Of a stretch of 64,000 nucleotides of DNA, positions 10,413-20,226 are shown piece after piece. The stretch is from Burkholderiales bacterium (lineage in GTDB: Bacteria; Pseudomonadota; Gammaproteobacteria; Burkholderiales; Nitrosomonadaceae), in NCBI GenBank assembly GCA_015075225.1, contig JABTUQ010000003.1:186001-250000 (forward strand), given 5' to 3'. Position 1 is the first letter of the stretch; every line of letters starts with the position of its first letter. The position numbers and the translations under genes are program-made. The notes under the pieces were generated by a model. That model saw only the letters and a program-made list of their open reading frames with translations, was not told the origin of the DNA and ran no database searches.

Positions 10413-11315
10413 ATGCGGATCAACCTGAAGGGACAATGGATACTGTCAGTTTTTCTTGTGTTACAGATCGCTGCTGTTCACGGTGCCGACGAAACTCAGC
10501 CTCAATCCATTGCAATGGGAAGCGATATAGAGGTACTGGTGGCGCAGGCACGCCAATATGAACACGGTGAAGGTGTGTCGCAAGATCGGGAAAAAGCGGT
10601 GGAGTTGTATTGTCATGCTGCCCGCGAGGGTTCGGCTGAGGGGCAATATGCGCTCGGTTGGATGTATGCCAACGGCCGGGGAGTCGAGCATAACGATGTG
10701 ATCGCTGCCAAATTGTTCGAGATGGCCGCAGCACAGGAGCATGTTTATGCGCAGAGAATGCTGCAGCTCGTGTCGCTGCTGGATAAGCAGGAAGCCGATC
10801 TGCCAGCTTGTCTCAGCAAAAATGTTTATGTGCGGACGAATCCAGCGCCAGGTAAATATCCTGTAAATCAGGAAGTGGCAGCACTTGTGGAAAAACTGGC
10901 GCCACAATACGAGGTGGATCCTGGCCTTGTACTGGCTGTGATATCAGTTGAATCCGGTTTTAATACCCAGGCGGTTTCACCCAAAAATGCACAGGGATTG
11001 ATGCAGCTTATTCCCGCGACAGCGGAGCGATTCCAGGTCAGGAATGTTTTTGATCCCGAGGAAAATATCAAGGGTGGGATGGCCTACCTGAGATGGTTGC
11101 TTGCTTTCTTCAAGGGTGATGTAGCGCTGGTGGCAGCAGCTTACAACGCGGGCGAGGGTGCGGTTGAAAAATATCGCGGCATTCCGCCTTATCCCGAAAC
11201 TGTAAAATATGTCGACAAAATTTTGTCACGCTATAACCGGACATCCCATCCCTATCAACCTGGCGTGGTTACCCGGACATCCTTTATTTTGACTTCAGTA
11301 GCAACCACGCAATAA
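10413..11315 (+). CDS. Lytic transglycosylase with Sel1-type repeats
   Basis: This periplasmic enzyme would cleave murein glycan strands to anhydromuropeptides. It has a signal peptide (ILSVFLVLQIAAVHGAD), two Sel1-like repeats (about residues 45-110; AEGQYALGWMYANGRGVE), and a C-terminal SLT domain. The SLT domain shows the catalytic glutamate in ISVESGFN, then SPKNAQGLMQLIPATAERF and AAYNAGEGAVEKYRG. The length is 300 residues. The 272-base gap before it holds no gene I can support. The combination of Sel1 repeats with a short SLT domain resembles MltE/Slt-like proteins but does not fix a named paralogue. Confidence 0.88.
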   Translation: MRINLKGQWILSVFLVLQIAAVHGADETQPQSIAMGSDIEVLVAQARQYEHGEGVSQDREKAVELYCHAAREGSAEGQYALGWMYANGRGVEHNDVIAAKLFEMAAAQEHVYAQRMLQLVSLLDKQEADLPACLSKNVYVRTNPAPGKYPVNQEVAALVEKLAPQYEVDPGLVLAVISVESGFNTQAVSPKNAQGLMQLIPATAERFQVRNVFDPEENIKGGMAYLRWLLAFFKGDVALVAAAYNAGEGAVEKYRGIPPYPETVKYVDKILSRYNRTSHPYQPGVVTRTSFILTSVATTQ

Positions 11316-11334
11316 AACAGACAAGCTCCGGTTT

Positions 11335-11988
11335 TTAGTGAGCCGTTGTAGCTTGTTGCTCCAGATTTTTTTCCTTGAATTCGCATAAATCAGTAATCAG
11401 GCATTGCTGGCACAGGGGTTTACGAGCCTTGCAGATATAGCGCCCATGCAAGATCAGCCAGTGGTGGGCATCTTGGCGGAATTCATCCGGTACCACCTTA
11501 AGCAGTTTGCGTTCCACTTCCATTACATTTTTACCTGGCGCGAGCCCGGTGCGATTGGCGACGCGGAAAATGTGCGTATCCACAGCGATGGTGGGTTCGC
11601 CAAATGCGGTATTCAGAACCACATTAGCGGTTTTCCGGCCAACACCTGGCAAATTTTCCAGTGCTGTCCGGCTGCGTGGTACTTCACTGTTGTGTTGTTC
11701 GATCAGCAGCTGGCAGGTCGCGAGAATGTTCCGGGTTTTGGTGCGGTACAACCCGATGCGTTGAATAAACGTGCTCAGACCGGTTTCTCCCAGCTGCAGG
11801 ATTTTTTCGGGGGTATCTGCTACCGGAAACAGTTTTTTGTGGCGGATTTACGCTTTTATCCGTTGCCTGTGCCGGAGGATGACTGCCACCAGTAACTGAA
11901 ATGGTGTGCTGTATTGAGGTTCGGTCGTAGGCTGGGGGTTGGCCTCTCTTAGCCGGGTAAATATCTCTCGGCGCTTGCTGGCGTTCAT
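11335..11988 (-). pseudogene. nth: Endonuclease III with two frameshifts
   Basis: Endonuclease III is a DNA glycosylase/AP lyase for oxidised pyrimidines. The start ATG 11988 overlaps the rnfB stop as ATGA and begins [18 protein letters not shown]. Frame is lost near 11873-11880 in the motif VILSAQATDKSVN, where one base is missing after VIL, and again near 11831-11842, where N-L-A-T-K-K-L would need two more bases. The rest is intact: KLFPVADTPEKILQLGE, the helix-hairpin-helix LPGVGRKTANVVL with the catalytic Lys, VDTHIFRV with the catalytic Asp, and a Cys-X6-Cys-X2-Cys-X5-Cys [4Fe-4S] site. The longest open part (11335-11751) lacks the N-terminal third. Real decay and sequence error are both possible; the second break is near a run of six A residues. 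Confidence 0.85.
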
Positions 11989-12644
11989 TCGGTTTTGGTC
12001 GGGATGTTGGCGCGGGCAAGTGCTGCGCGTGCCCGCTCCATGGCTGCGCTGATGGCTGCCTGCCTGGGATCAATGGCAGGCTGTCCGTCAGGAGTTGAGC
12101 TGTTTTTTAATTTGCGAGATTCCAGCTTTTCATTGCGCTGCCGTTCCTCGCGTGCCAGTCGCAGTTGTCTGCGTTGATAGCGCTTGCGTGCACCATCCGC
12201 TTTTTGCTGACGGATTTCAGCAGTGGCTTCAGGTATGGGTACCATGCTGATGCAATCTACCGGGCAGGGCGCAATGCAACGCTCGCAGCCAGTGCAGAGT
12301 TCAATAAACACTGTGTGCATGTATTTGGCTGCGCCGATAATGGCATCCACCGGACAGGCGCGCAGGCAAAACGTGCAGCCGATACACTGTGATTCATCAA
12401 TGACAGCAATGGCGGGTGGTTTGGGGTGGCCGTAGGCAGTGTTCAGTGGTTTCGCCGGAATGTTCAGAATGGCAGCCATGGCTGCCACGCCTGCATTACC
12501 ACCCGGCGGACATTGATCAATATCGGCCTTGCCTTCAACAATGGCTCGGGCGTAGGGCATGCAGCCGTCAAACCCGCACTGCCCGCATTGGGTTTGCGGC
12601 AATACGGCATCAATCCGTTCAATCAGTCTGTCTTTATCCGGCAT
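11985..12644 (-). CDS. rnfB: RnfB-like electron transport ferredoxin
   Basis: This iron-sulfur protein carries a Fes/4Fe-4S motif ([16 protein letters not shown] with a further Cys in DQCPPGG) and two ferredoxin clusters ([32 protein letters not shown]). The C-terminus is basic and charged. I chose ATG 12644 because the family begins shortly before CGQCG; it overlaps the pyrD end by 11 bases. The usual N-terminal membrane anchor is absent and no other rnf gene is nearby, so it may act as a stand-alone ferredoxin. It is translationally coupled to nth through ATGA, a pairing common in proteobacteria. Confidence 0.85.
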   Translation of the reverse strand: MPDKDRLIERIDAVLPQTQCGQCGFDGCMPYARAIVEGKADIDQCPPGGNAGVAAMAAILNIPAKPLNTAYGHPKPPAIAVIDESQCIGCTFCLRACPVDAIIGAAKYMHTVFIELCTGCERCIAPCPVDCISMVPIPEATAEIRQQKADGARKRYQRRQLRLAREERQRNEKLESRKLKNSSTPDGQPAIDPRQAAISAAMERARAALARANIPTKTE

Positions 12645-13662
12645 GGTCAGGGCGTGTGCAAAGTTGTGAAGTGACTTCGGAAACCAGCGCTGGTCCACGG
12701 TAAATCAGCCCGGAATAAAGTTGTACCAGGCTGGCACCGGCTTCAATTTTGGATTGCGCGTCCCGGGCCGACATGATGCCACCCGCCCCGATGATGGGAA
12801 TAGCACGCTGGAGATGGCTGGCGAGCTGGTGAATGACTGCGGTGCTGCGCTCTGTGAGGGGCGCACCGCTCAATCCACCTTTTTCATTACCATGGGGCAC
12901 ATGTTCGACACCATTTCGTGAGATGGTGGTGTTGGTTGCAATTACCGCATCCATGCGGTGTTTCAGCAGTAGCGAGGCAATCGCGGTAATTTGTCCGGGA
13001 TCAAGATCAGGTGCAATCTTGACGGCCAGTGGAGTATAGCGGCCGTGGAGATCGCTCAGCCTGGCCTGTTCCACTTTGAGCGCGCCCAGCAACTGTTCCA
13101 GCTCGCTTTCGTTTTGCAGTTGCCGAAGCTGCTGGGTATTGGGTGAGGAAATATTGACCGTGACATAACTGGCATGCGGGTACGCCTTGCGGAAACAGGC
13201 CAGATAGTCATCAACTGCATTCTCCAGGGGGGTATCGGCATTTTTTCCAATGTTGATGCCAAGTATGCCGCGATAGCCAGAAGCCTGAACATGTTCCACC
13301 AGTCTGTCCACACCATCATTATTGAATCCCATCCGGTTGATGATCGCCCCGGCCTGTGGGAGACGAAACAGCCGTGGCTTGGGATTCCCTGCTTGTGGAC
13401 GTGGGGTGACTGTTCCCACTTCGATGAAACCGAAACCCAGCGCAGCCAGTGCGTCGATATGAGCGCCATTTTTGTCGAGCCCGGCAGCCAGTCCGACCGG
13501 ATTGGGAAAATCCAGTCCCATGATGTGTACAGGCGTGCAACTGATAGTGCGATCAGGCAGCAGGCCGGTTTTCTTCAGCAGATCAAGTGTGTCCAGTGTA
13601 AGGGTGTGGGCAGTTTCAGCGTCGAGCAGAAACAGCAGCGGGCGTAGCAGGTTGTACATCAT
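12634..13662 (-). CDS. pyrD: Dihydroorotate dehydrogenase (quinone), class 2
   Basis: This is the membrane-associated FMN enzyme that oxidises dihydroorotate using quinone. The 342-residue protein has the class 2 N-terminal helix region, [15 protein letters not shown], and [19 protein letters not shown]. The catalytic serine lies in [12 protein letters not shown], followed by [19 protein letters not shown], the FMN-phosphate loop [13 protein letters not shown] and [11 protein letters not shown]. It sits upstream of rnfB and nth and downstream of bpt on the same strand, separated from bpt by two bases. Confidence 0.95.
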   Translation of the reverse strand: MMYNLLRPLLFLLDAETAHTLTLDTLDLLKKTGLLPDRTISCTPVHIMGLDFPNPVGLAAGLDKNGAHIDALAALGFGFIEVGTVTPRPQAGNPKPRLFRLPQAGAIINRMGFNNDGVDRLVEHVQASGYRGILGINIGKNADTPLENAVDDYLACFRKAYPHASYVTVNISSPNTQQLRQLQNESELEQLLGALKVEQARLSDLHGRYTPLAVKIAPDLDPGQITAIASLLLKHRMDAVIATNTTISRNGVEHVPHGNEKGGLSGAPLTERSTAVIHQLASHLQRAIPIIGAGGIMSARDAQSKIEAGASLVQLYSGLIYRGPALVSEVTSQLCTRPDHAG

Positions 13663-13664
13663 GT

Positions 13665-14390
13665 TTACCGGTTCGTTGTGCGGATTTCACTGTACTGCCA
13701 CTGGTTATTTGTTAGCAGTTGCAGAGGCTGGAAATTGATCTTGTAGTGCATTTTCTTACTGTTGGCAATCCAGTAGCCAAGATAAAGATAAGGCAGCCGT
13801 TCGACCCGGCACTGATCTGCCTGCCACAAGATGCTGAAGGTGCCGTAGCTTGATCCGGCCACATCGGGATCAAAAAAGGTATAAACCGAAGAAAGTCCAT
13901 CCGGCAGGCGATCAATCAGGCTGACCATGCGCAGCTGCGTGTCTTCATGGAAGGAAACCAGAAAGGAATCGACCGAGCTTTTTAGCAGGTAATCACAATA
14001 CTGCTGGCAGGCGTTTTTATCGTCCTGATCCATGCTGCCATTGGCGTGGCGGGATTTCTGATAGCGCTGGTAGAGTGCAAAATGTGTTTCATCAAAATGC
14101 AGCGGATGCTGCATTGCCCGCAAGTGCTGGTGCCGCTTCCATGTCCGGCGCTGCGCGCGGTTGGGAGCGAACTGTTCCACCGGGATGCGTGCGGGTGTGC
14201 AGGCATGGCAGTGATCGCAATCTGGCCTGTAGATATAGCTGCCGCTGCGGCGGTAGCCTTGCTGGATCAACCTGGCATAGGTGTCACCGTCACTGTTTAG
14301 CGCATTATCGTCCGTGATTGCAATGCGGGAGCGGGCAAGCTGTCCCGGCAGATAACTGCAGGGGTAGGGTCGGGTGATTTGAAAATCCAT
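13665..14390 (-). CDS. bpt: Aspartate/glutamate leucyltransferase
   Basis: Bpt attaches leucine from Leu-tRNA to proteins with N-terminal Asp or Glu, creating ClpS substrates. The start ATG 14390 gives [20 protein letters not shown], the family N-terminus; an earlier in-frame start would run into aat. Other marks are [26 protein letters not shown], and the C-terminal GNAT-like half with [10 protein letters not shown] and [17 protein letters not shown]. Length is 241 residues. It follows aat by 14 bases, so both transferases are probably made together. Confidence 0.93.
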   Translation of the reverse strand: MDFQITRPYPCSYLPGQLARSRIAITDDNALNSDGDTYARLIQQGYRRSGSYIYRPDCDHCHACTPARIPVEQFAPNRAQRRTWKRHQHLRAMQHPLHFDETHFALYQRYQKSRHANGSMDQDDKNACQQYCDYLLKSSVDSFLVSFHEDTQLRMVSLIDRLPDGLSSVYTFFDPDVAGSSYGTFSILWQADQCRVERLPYLYLGYWIANSKKMHYKINFQPLQLLTNNQWQYSEIRTTNR

Positions 14391-14404
14391 GGTGGCCGCT
14401 CTGG

Positions 14405-15103
14405 CTATCCGGTGTAGGTGAAATCGAACCGCCATTTTCCTTTGTGATCGGGCAGGCGGGTGAGTTGCGCGAGTTGTCCGGAAAACTGCGATCTTGAAAT
14501 TTCACGCGCGCCCATCGACATCAAATGTGCAGTTTTCATTTGGCAGTCGATCAGGCCAAAACCCCAGTTTTCCAGCTGCTTTGCCAGATGAGCCAGGGCG
14601 ATTTTGGAGGCATCGGTCGCGCGGGAAAACATCGATTCTCCATAGAAAGCCTTGCCGATGGCCACGCCATATAACCCGCCGACCAGCTCGCCTTCTATCC
14701 ATGTTTCTACGGAATGAGCCATTCCCAGTTGATGTAGTGCGGTATAGGCCGCGACCATCTCGTCATGAATCCAGGTGCCAGCCTGATTTTCGCGCGGCGC
14801 GGCACAGGCTCGCATCACCTCGGTAAAAGCACTGTCAACCCGGATTTCATGCTGTTGTTTTTTCAGTACTTTATGTAGCGAGCGCGAAATTTTGATCTCT
14901 TGCGGAAACAGCACCATTCTTGGATCGGGGCTCCACCACAGGATCATTTCATCCTGACCAAACCAGGGAAAAATTCCCAGACGATAGGCGGAGATCAGGC
15001 GTTCCGGGGATAAATTTCCGCCCGCAGCCAGCAATCCATTGGGTTCGATCAATGCCTGTTCCAGCGGCGGAAAGGGTGTATTGGAGCCGAGTATGGGGAT
15101 CAT
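14405..15103 (-). CDS. aat: Leucyl/phenylalanyl-tRNA-protein transferase
   Basis: Aat adds Leu or Phe to proteins with N-terminal Arg, Lys or Met, marking them for ClpS-ClpAP. The start ATG 15103 gives [18 protein letters not shown], matching family N-termini. Conserved stretches are [36 protein letters not shown], the region [18 protein letters not shown], and FYGESMFSR. Length is 232 residues. With bpt, clpS and clpA it makes a full tag-and-deliver set within 15 kb. Confidence 0.94.
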   Translation of the reverse strand: MIPILGSNTPFPPLEQALIEPNGLLAAGGNLSPERLISAYRLGIFPWFGQDEMILWWSPDPRMVLFPQEIKISRSLHKVLKKQQHEIRVDSAFTEVMRACAAPRENQAGTWIHDEMVAAYTALHQLGMAHSVETWIEGELVGGLYGVAIGKAFYGESMFSRATDASKIALAHLAKQLENWGFGLIDCQMKTAHLMSMGAREISRSQFSGQLAQLTRLPDHKGKWRFDFTYTG

Positions 15104-15345
15104 GGCCGAACGGTGTCTCCGGGCAGAAAAAGAGAAAAAAGGATGTCCCTTGACGCAGGTCAATATAACAGTGCCTGTAATTATCTAATATTTGCCAACA
15201 AATTGACCAGTCACACCCAAAAACGATATTCAAACGGGTGGAAACGGGAAATTGGAAATGGCATGGCGGATGAATAAACCATGCGTGGAGCGAATGGTGC
15301 AGATAGATGTGATTCAGAGCAGATATATGAATATGGCATCGTTCC

Positions 15346-15394
15346 TTGATTTAGATCAAGGTGTGCCGGTTAATATTTAACTAATATTCCTTAC
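15346..15394 (+). promoter_or_regulatory. FNR/ANR-type class II promoter upstream of an outer-membrane protein gene
   Basis: TTGATTTAGATCAA (15346-15359) is a perfect FNR consensus (TTGAT-N4-ATCAA). TAATAT at 15382-15387 serves as a -10 box, predicting a start at about 15394. The FNR site is then centred at -41.5, the exact class II activation position. The leader runs to AAGGAG just before ATG 15427. This implies induction under low oxygen, if the host FNR homologue is active. The rest of the 323-base gap shows nothing else. Confidence 0.7.
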
Positions 15395-15426
15395 ACAACA
15401 TTCGCAAACATAAAAAAGGAGAAAAA

Positions 15427-16296
15427 ATGAGGCGTAACGTCATCGCAAAGAACGCAGTTCTAAATGCGGTTGCTGGAATTTTTAGTGTTTCGGCATTGCT
15501 GAGTGCGCCCCAAGTGCTTGCTGGTGGAGCGTCAACCCAGGCACTGGAAGCACAAATCCAGTTACTGGAAGAACAATTGCAATCCATCCGGGGAGAGTTG
15601 GACAGAGTCAAATCGGATACCGTCAGAAATTAACAGAAAATCCGGGAAAACGAGCAATCGGTAGCTGCTGTCAAGGCAGCCGAACAAAAGGCAGAAAGAA
15701 GCGATAAGCATATTATCTTTTTTCGGGGTGGTTTCGCGCATAGCAACCATCTGCGCAATGGTGTTTCCATTCAGAGCAATGTTGTTCCCGCTGGCGCGCA
15801 GGATCGGTCGGATCGGGATGCTTGGTATATTGGCGCGGGGTTTGATTTCAATCTAACCGATGATGTTTGGGGGTTTTTACCGGGGACGAGTGTATTTGCC
15901 GAGTTGATGTTCGAATACAAGGAATTCGGCAATCGTGTTCAGGGTAATGCTCTTGCGACCAACTCGACTCCGATCGCTGTTCCGGGTGGTACTGCACGCA
16001 ATGTAACGGTCAGCCAGTTCACGCTGACTGCGGCACCAAAAATCAAGTTTCTGGAAGGAAGCCGGTTCAGACCATGGATTATCCCGGCCGGTTTGGCGTT
16101 GCATGTGATCAGTCCACCCTCTGAGTCCATTACCGTGCTGCAACCGGGAGTCATGTTTGGTGCCGGTGCGGACTACAACCTCTGGAAGTCGATTTATGTG
16201 GGTGTCGATGCCAGATACCAACTGGCAGGCGGCAAGATCGACGGGGTGAATGTCAATGGCTTTACCGCAGGTGGATACCTTGGAATTGGATTCTGA
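15427..16296 (+). pseudogene. Outer-membrane beta-barrel protein with an in-frame stop at codon 69
   Basis: The gene opens with a signal peptide ending SAPQVLAGG, then a short coiled-coil segment (TQALEAQIQLLEEQLQSIR). The frame is closed by TAA at 15631-15633 and then continues open in the same frame to 16296 with QKIRENEQSVAAVKAAEQKA and a beta-rich domain. Examples are GAGFDFNLTDDVWGF, SVFAELMFEYKEF, SQFTLTAAPKIKF and the final aromatic GGYLGIGF typical of outer-membrane barrels. Only the stop codon separates two plausible halves, so a single C to T change (CAA to TAA) would explain it. Repaired length is 289 residues. The precise family and function are not recognised. The barrel half has no good start of its own. 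Confidence 0.75.
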
Positions 16297-16434
16297 TAGG
16301 TTGGTGATTGTGTTGAGGCAAGTGTAAGTTGTTGTAATCGTAGTTTGTTTTTCTCAGTAGTGACGAGTATTTCTCTCTTCTGGTTTCGGGCAAAGTCAAA
16401 GCCCATGCAGTAAAGATTTTGTGACGAAGCCTTT

Positions 16435-16470
16435 ATGCCTCACTTGAAGTTTCAGGTGGGGCATTTTTTT
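16435..16470 (+). terminator. Terminator of the outer-membrane protein gene
   Basis: ATGCCTCAC (16435-16443) pairs with GTGGGGCAT (16456-16464), allowing one G-U pair, and is followed by a run of seven T. It lies about 140 bases after the stop and points toward the end of mpl. Confidence 0.7.
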
Positions 16471-16497
16471 GGCAGATGCAGGAGTTGCTGGAGAGAT

Positions 16498-17880
16498 TCA
16501 GGAAGATGTGCCGGACCGGGTGCGCAGTGTATCGAGCAGTTTGTCGTACAGGCCGCCAAAGCTGCCGTTGCTCATGATCAGGATATGATCTCCCGGGTGT
16601 GCGGTGGCTGAAATTGCGCTGACCATGGTAGCCAGATCCTGATGCGTCTCGACTTTCTTCCCCAGTGGGGTAAGTGCAGTTGCAACATCCCAGCCTGTTT
16701 GATGGGCATAGCAAAAGACCTGATCGGCCTGATTCAGACTGGTGGCAAGACTATCCCGCCAGGTGCCGAGCTTCATGGTATTGGAACGTGGTTCCAGTAC
16801 GGCGAGAATACGTACCGGGCCGATCTTGTCGCGCAATCCGGCCAGTGTGGTCTGGATGGCGGTGGGGTGGTGGGCGAAATCATCATAAACGTGAATGTCG
16901 TCGATTACACCGCGTAATTCCATACGGCGTTTCACGTTCCTGAAATGCGAGAGTGCCTCGATACCAACCCGTGCCGGTACCCCGGCATGGCGCGCTGCGG
17001 CCAGTGCAGCCAGTGCATTCATACGGTTATGTTCACCCATCAATTCCCAATCCAGCGTACCTTGTCGTTCTTCCTGGAAATAAACGGATAAGTGCTGATC
17101 CTGCCCAGTTGTGATATGCCAGCCATTCTTCATGCCGAAATATTCTGTTGGCGTCCAGCAACCCTGATCCAGTACCCGCTGCAGATTCTCATCCTGCCCG
17201 TTGATTACGATTAAACCGTTGCGCGGAATGATGCGAACCAGATGATGAAACTGGCGCTCAATGGCGGCCAGATCAGGAAAAATATCGGCATGATCGTATT
17301 CCAGGTTGTTAAGCACGACGGTTTTAGGCTGGTAGTGCACAAATTTGGAACGTTTGTCGAAAAAAGCGGTGTCGTATTCATCGGCTTCAATGACAAAGAA
17401 CGGCGAAAGCTCCTGCTGTGCTTCGATCACCCCCAGGCGGGCCGACAAACCGAAATTTTCCGGAACACCGCCAATCAGGAAACCGGGCGCGAGACCGGCA
17501 TATTCCAGTATCCACGCCAGCATCGAGCTGGTCGTCGTTTTTCCATGCGTACCGGCAACAGCGAGCACCCAGCGATCATGCAGCAGATGTTGTGCCAGCC
17601 ATTGCGGGCCGGATACATAAGGTAGATGTGCATCGAGGATGGCCTCCATCAATGGATTGCCGCGTGTGACGACATTGCCGATGACAAACAGATCCGGCTT
17701 CAGGTTGAGCTGATCTGCATCGTAACCCTCGATCAGCCTGATCTGCTGTTCGCACAATTGCGTGCTCATCGGCGGATAAACGTTGGCGTCGCAGCCGGTA
17801 ACCGTGTGGCCAGCAGCGCGTGCCAATACTGCCAAACCGCCCATGAAAGTGCCGCAAATGCCAAGAATATGAATATGCAT
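16498..17880 (-). CDS. mpl: UDP-MurNAc:L-Ala-gamma-D-Glu-meso-DAP ligase
   Basis: Mpl joins recycled tripeptide to UDP-N-acetylmuramic acid in the cytoplasm. The start at 17880 gives MHIHILGICGTFMGGLAVLA, the family N-terminus; the open frame upstream is not coding in kind. The Mur-ligase ATP loop is GTHGKTTTSSML, with EADEYDTAFFDKRSKF and YDHADIFPDL in the middle domain. YDDFAHHPTAI and EPRSNTMKLG lie in the C-terminal domain. Length is 460 residues. AmpD and an AmpG-like permease of the same recycling pathway occur elsewhere in the window. Confidence 0.95.
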   Translation of the reverse strand: MHIHILGICGTFMGGLAVLARAAGHTVTGCDANVYPPMSTQLCEQQIRLIEGYDADQLNLKPDLFVIGNVVTRGNPLMEAILDAHLPYVSGPQWLAQHLLHDRWVLAVAGTHGKTTTSSMLAWILEYAGLAPGFLIGGVPENFGLSARLGVIEAQQELSPFFVIEADEYDTAFFDKRSKFVHYQPKTVVLNNLEYDHADIFPDLAAIERQFHHLVRIIPRNGLIVINGQDENLQRVLDQGCWTPTEYFGMKNGWHITTGQDQHLSVYFQEERQGTLDWELMGEHNRMNALAALAAARHAGVPARVGIEALSHFRNVKRRMELRGVIDDIHVYDDFAHHPTAIQTTLAGLRDKIGPVRILAVLEPRSNTMKLGTWRDSLATSLNQADQVFCYAHQTGWDVATALTPLGKKVETHQDLATMVSAISATAHPGDHILIMSNGSFGGLYDKLLDTLRTRSGTSS

Positions 17881-18060
17881 GAATGTTCTGGTAGGGGTAA
17901 TCAAAAAATTGGTTGTAGAGATCGCGCGATTATACGCCAGTGCATAGACAGCGATGTTTGCCGGGGTTGGTGCCAGGTGTGGTGGGAATGCGTGACCACG
18001 AGGATTCATCCGTGCTACGCTCTTTTCTGCATGAATGCCGAACTGAGAAAGGAGAAGAAA

Positions 18061-19236
18061 ATGGCTTTGCTGCCATTGTATATACCAAAAAGCGCACGCC
18101 CCAGAATCGTCATTATTGGCGGGGGGTATGCCGGGATTGCCGCACTGACCACGCTGCGGCGCTATAGCGCTGATGCACAAATTACGCTGGTTGATCCGGG
18201 CGCGCATCATCTCAAGATTACGCATCTGCATGAAACGTTCCGCTATCCGCTGTCTGATCTGCTGGTGCCTTATTCTTTGCTGGAGCAGCGTTTTGATTGC
18301 CGGCATATTTGCAGCGCGCTGGCGGTGAATGAAGCTGTGTTGCGCCAATGGCAGCAGGATCGCTGTTTGCAGATTGGTGATGAAATAGTGCCATTTGATT
18401 ATCTGCTGGTGGCAACCGGCGCCAGACAACGGGAATGTCTGCACGAAATGAATGCAGGCACTATGAAAAACGTATTCCATCTGGAGAATTTCTTCACGAT
18501 TTCCGGTGCGGATCTGCTGAATCGGTTTTTGACTGCGCATCCTGTGTCGCCATCCTGTATTTCTGTGGTGGGCGGTGGTGCGACTGGTGTTCAGTATTTG
18601 TTTGAGCTGGCAGGCTATTTACGCCGCCATCGAATTCACCACGGCTTGCGCCTGGTGGATGACAAGGAACGGGTGTTGCAGCAATTTCCGCGTGGTTTTT
18701 CGCGCTATGTCGAAATGCGTATGCTGGAGCTGGATATCGAATTTTATTCGGGTGTGCGTTTTCTTGAGCAAAGTGACAATACTCTTCTGCTGGAAGATAA
18801 AACGGGAGGGCAGCATTTCGCATTACCTTCCATTCTTTCATTGGTGTTCACTGGCAACAGGCAGGACAATCTGATAAAGACCAATTCATCTGGCCAGGTG
18901 ATGGTGGATGGCAAACTACTGGAGAATGTGTTTGCTGCCGGGGATGGCTCGGTTTATCCCTCGCCAGGATCCAATGCGATGACTGCCCAGTCGGCAGTGC
19001 GCAAGGGAAAGCTGGCTGCCCGCAACATTTTGCGCCACTCCGGCCTACTCAAGGTATTGGAGCCTTATCTGCATCGTGATCTGGGCTATGTGGTCAGTCT
19101 GGGTCCGGATGATGCAGTCGGCTGGCTGGCAGTTGAAAACAATGTGGTGACAGGCGTGCCAGCGATGGTGATCAAGGAGATCGTCGAAACCCGGTATGAC
19201 CTGCTGTTGAGTGGGGTAGATACTTATCTGGCCTGA
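18061..19236 (+). CDS. NADH dehydrogenase-like FAD flavoprotein (NDH-2 family)
   Basis: This pyridine-nucleotide oxidoreductase resembles type II NADH:quinone dehydrogenase. The start at 18061 follows AAAGGAG closely. The FAD dinucleotide fold is IVIIGGGYAGIAAL; the NAD(P)-binding loop is ISVVGGGATGVQYLFELA; the second FAD contact is VFAAGDGSVYP. Length is 391 residues, a little short for NDH-2, and the family C-terminal membrane helix is not evident. The electron acceptor is therefore uncertain, and a sulfide:quinone-like or carotenoid-type reductase cannot be excluded. Confidence 0.75.
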   Translation: MALLPLYIPKSARPRIVIIGGGYAGIAALTTLRRYSADAQITLVDPGAHHLKITHLHETFRYPLSDLLVPYSLLEQRFDCRHICSALAVNEAVLRQWQQDRCLQIGDEIVPFDYLLVATGARQRECLHEMNAGTMKNVFHLENFFTISGADLLNRFLTAHPVSPSCISVVGGGATGVQYLFELAGYLRRHRIHHGLRLVDDKERVLQQFPRGFSRYVEMRMLELDIEFYSGVRFLEQSDNTLLLEDKTGGQHFALPSILSLVFTGNRQDNLIKTNSSGQVMVDGKLLENVFAAGDGSVYPSPGSNAMTAQSAVRKGKLAARNILRHSGLLKVLEPYLHRDLGYVVSLGPDDAVGWLAVENNVVTGVPAMVIKEIVETRYDLLLSGVDTYLA

Positions 19237-19282
19237 TCGGTTTGGGCAGTGGAGCGCATGGAGCTTGCGTTTTACCGGCAGT

Positions 19283-20215
19283 TCAGATGCCGCGCATCAT
19301 CGCAATACCGTGTGCGCCCTGTTCTTGTGCCGTTCCCAGATCAGCCGGTGTCAAGCCACCGAGCGCATAAACCGGGAGCGGATAGTCTTGAATCAGCTCT
19401 GCAAACTGCTTCCAGCCTAGTGCAGGTGCACCCGGATGACTGAGTGTGGGTAAAACCGGACTCAGTGTGACGAAATCGACGCCTGTTTTTTCAGCATGTT
19501 GCAGTTCCTGTACGTTATGGCAGGACGCGCCACACCAACCGATATCCGGCCGTGTATCCAGTGATAGCAATTGGGTTGCGGTCAGATGCACACCATCAGC
19601 TTGTAAATTCTGTGCAAGCATCAGATTTTCGTTGAGCAATACAGTCGCCTGGTAATGGTGCGCCAGTTGTACTGCGGCCTTGCTGAAGTATTTCAGCTCG
19701 TCTGGTGCCATGCTTTTCTGGCGGATTTGCAGCAATCTGATTCCGCTTTCAAGTGTTTGCCTGATGGTTTGCAATGATGTTCTACATCTACTTCAACCGT
19801 GCGTGTAATGGCATAAACCGGAGAGTGCCAGACTGCGCAAAATCGGTGCATTAGCCGGAAGGAGAGGGGAAACAGTAATGTTGTCAGCTGTTTGCCAGGC
19901 AAATTGCTGTTGCTCGCGGGGAGTGGGTTCGCCTTGCCAGTGGGTCACCCGGTAAAAATGGAGCCGTACTGTGGCATGTGGATAGCTGAAAGTCCGTGTC
20001 AGCCAAGGAGTAGCTTTGCGAATCGTAATGCCCAGTTCTTCATTCAATTCACGCGACAGCGCCTGCAATGGAGATTCACCTGTTTCGATCTTTCCGCCTG
20101 GAAATTCCCAGTAACCAGCATAGGGTTTGCCTGCAGGTCGGCTGGCGAGCAGGAAATGGCCATCCGGCCGGATAAGGACGGCAGCAGCAACTTCAACCAA
20201 TGAGGAGCCAGGCAT
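19283..20215 (-). pseudogene. Nudix hydrolase / ThiE-like fusion with two compensating frameshifts
   Basis: The N-terminal half is a MutT-type Nudix domain from MPGSSLVEVAAAVLIRPDG, with the Nudix box GGKIETGESPLQALSRELNE followed by ELGI. The C-terminal half is a thiamine-phosphate-synthase-like barrel (LESGIRLLQIRQK, QADGVHLTATQLL, CHNVQELQHAEKTGVDFVTL, YALGGLTPADL). Such fusions are common in betaproteobacteria. Between them the linker PVYAITRTVEVDVEH is readable only in a second frame. Shifts lie at about 19820 and 19778. They cancel, but as read the Nudix frame stops at 19793. The two halves could be made separately; the barrel frame would start at ATG 19774. It lies 12 bases after the DUF815 gene. 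Confidence 0.75.
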
Positions 20216-20226
20216 ACTTTCGCTGG

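Noticed and set aside
17881..18540. N-terminal extension of mpl into the region of the divergent dehydrogenase
   Set aside because: Family N-terminus MHIHILGICG starts at 17880, and the extension overlaps an opposite real gene.
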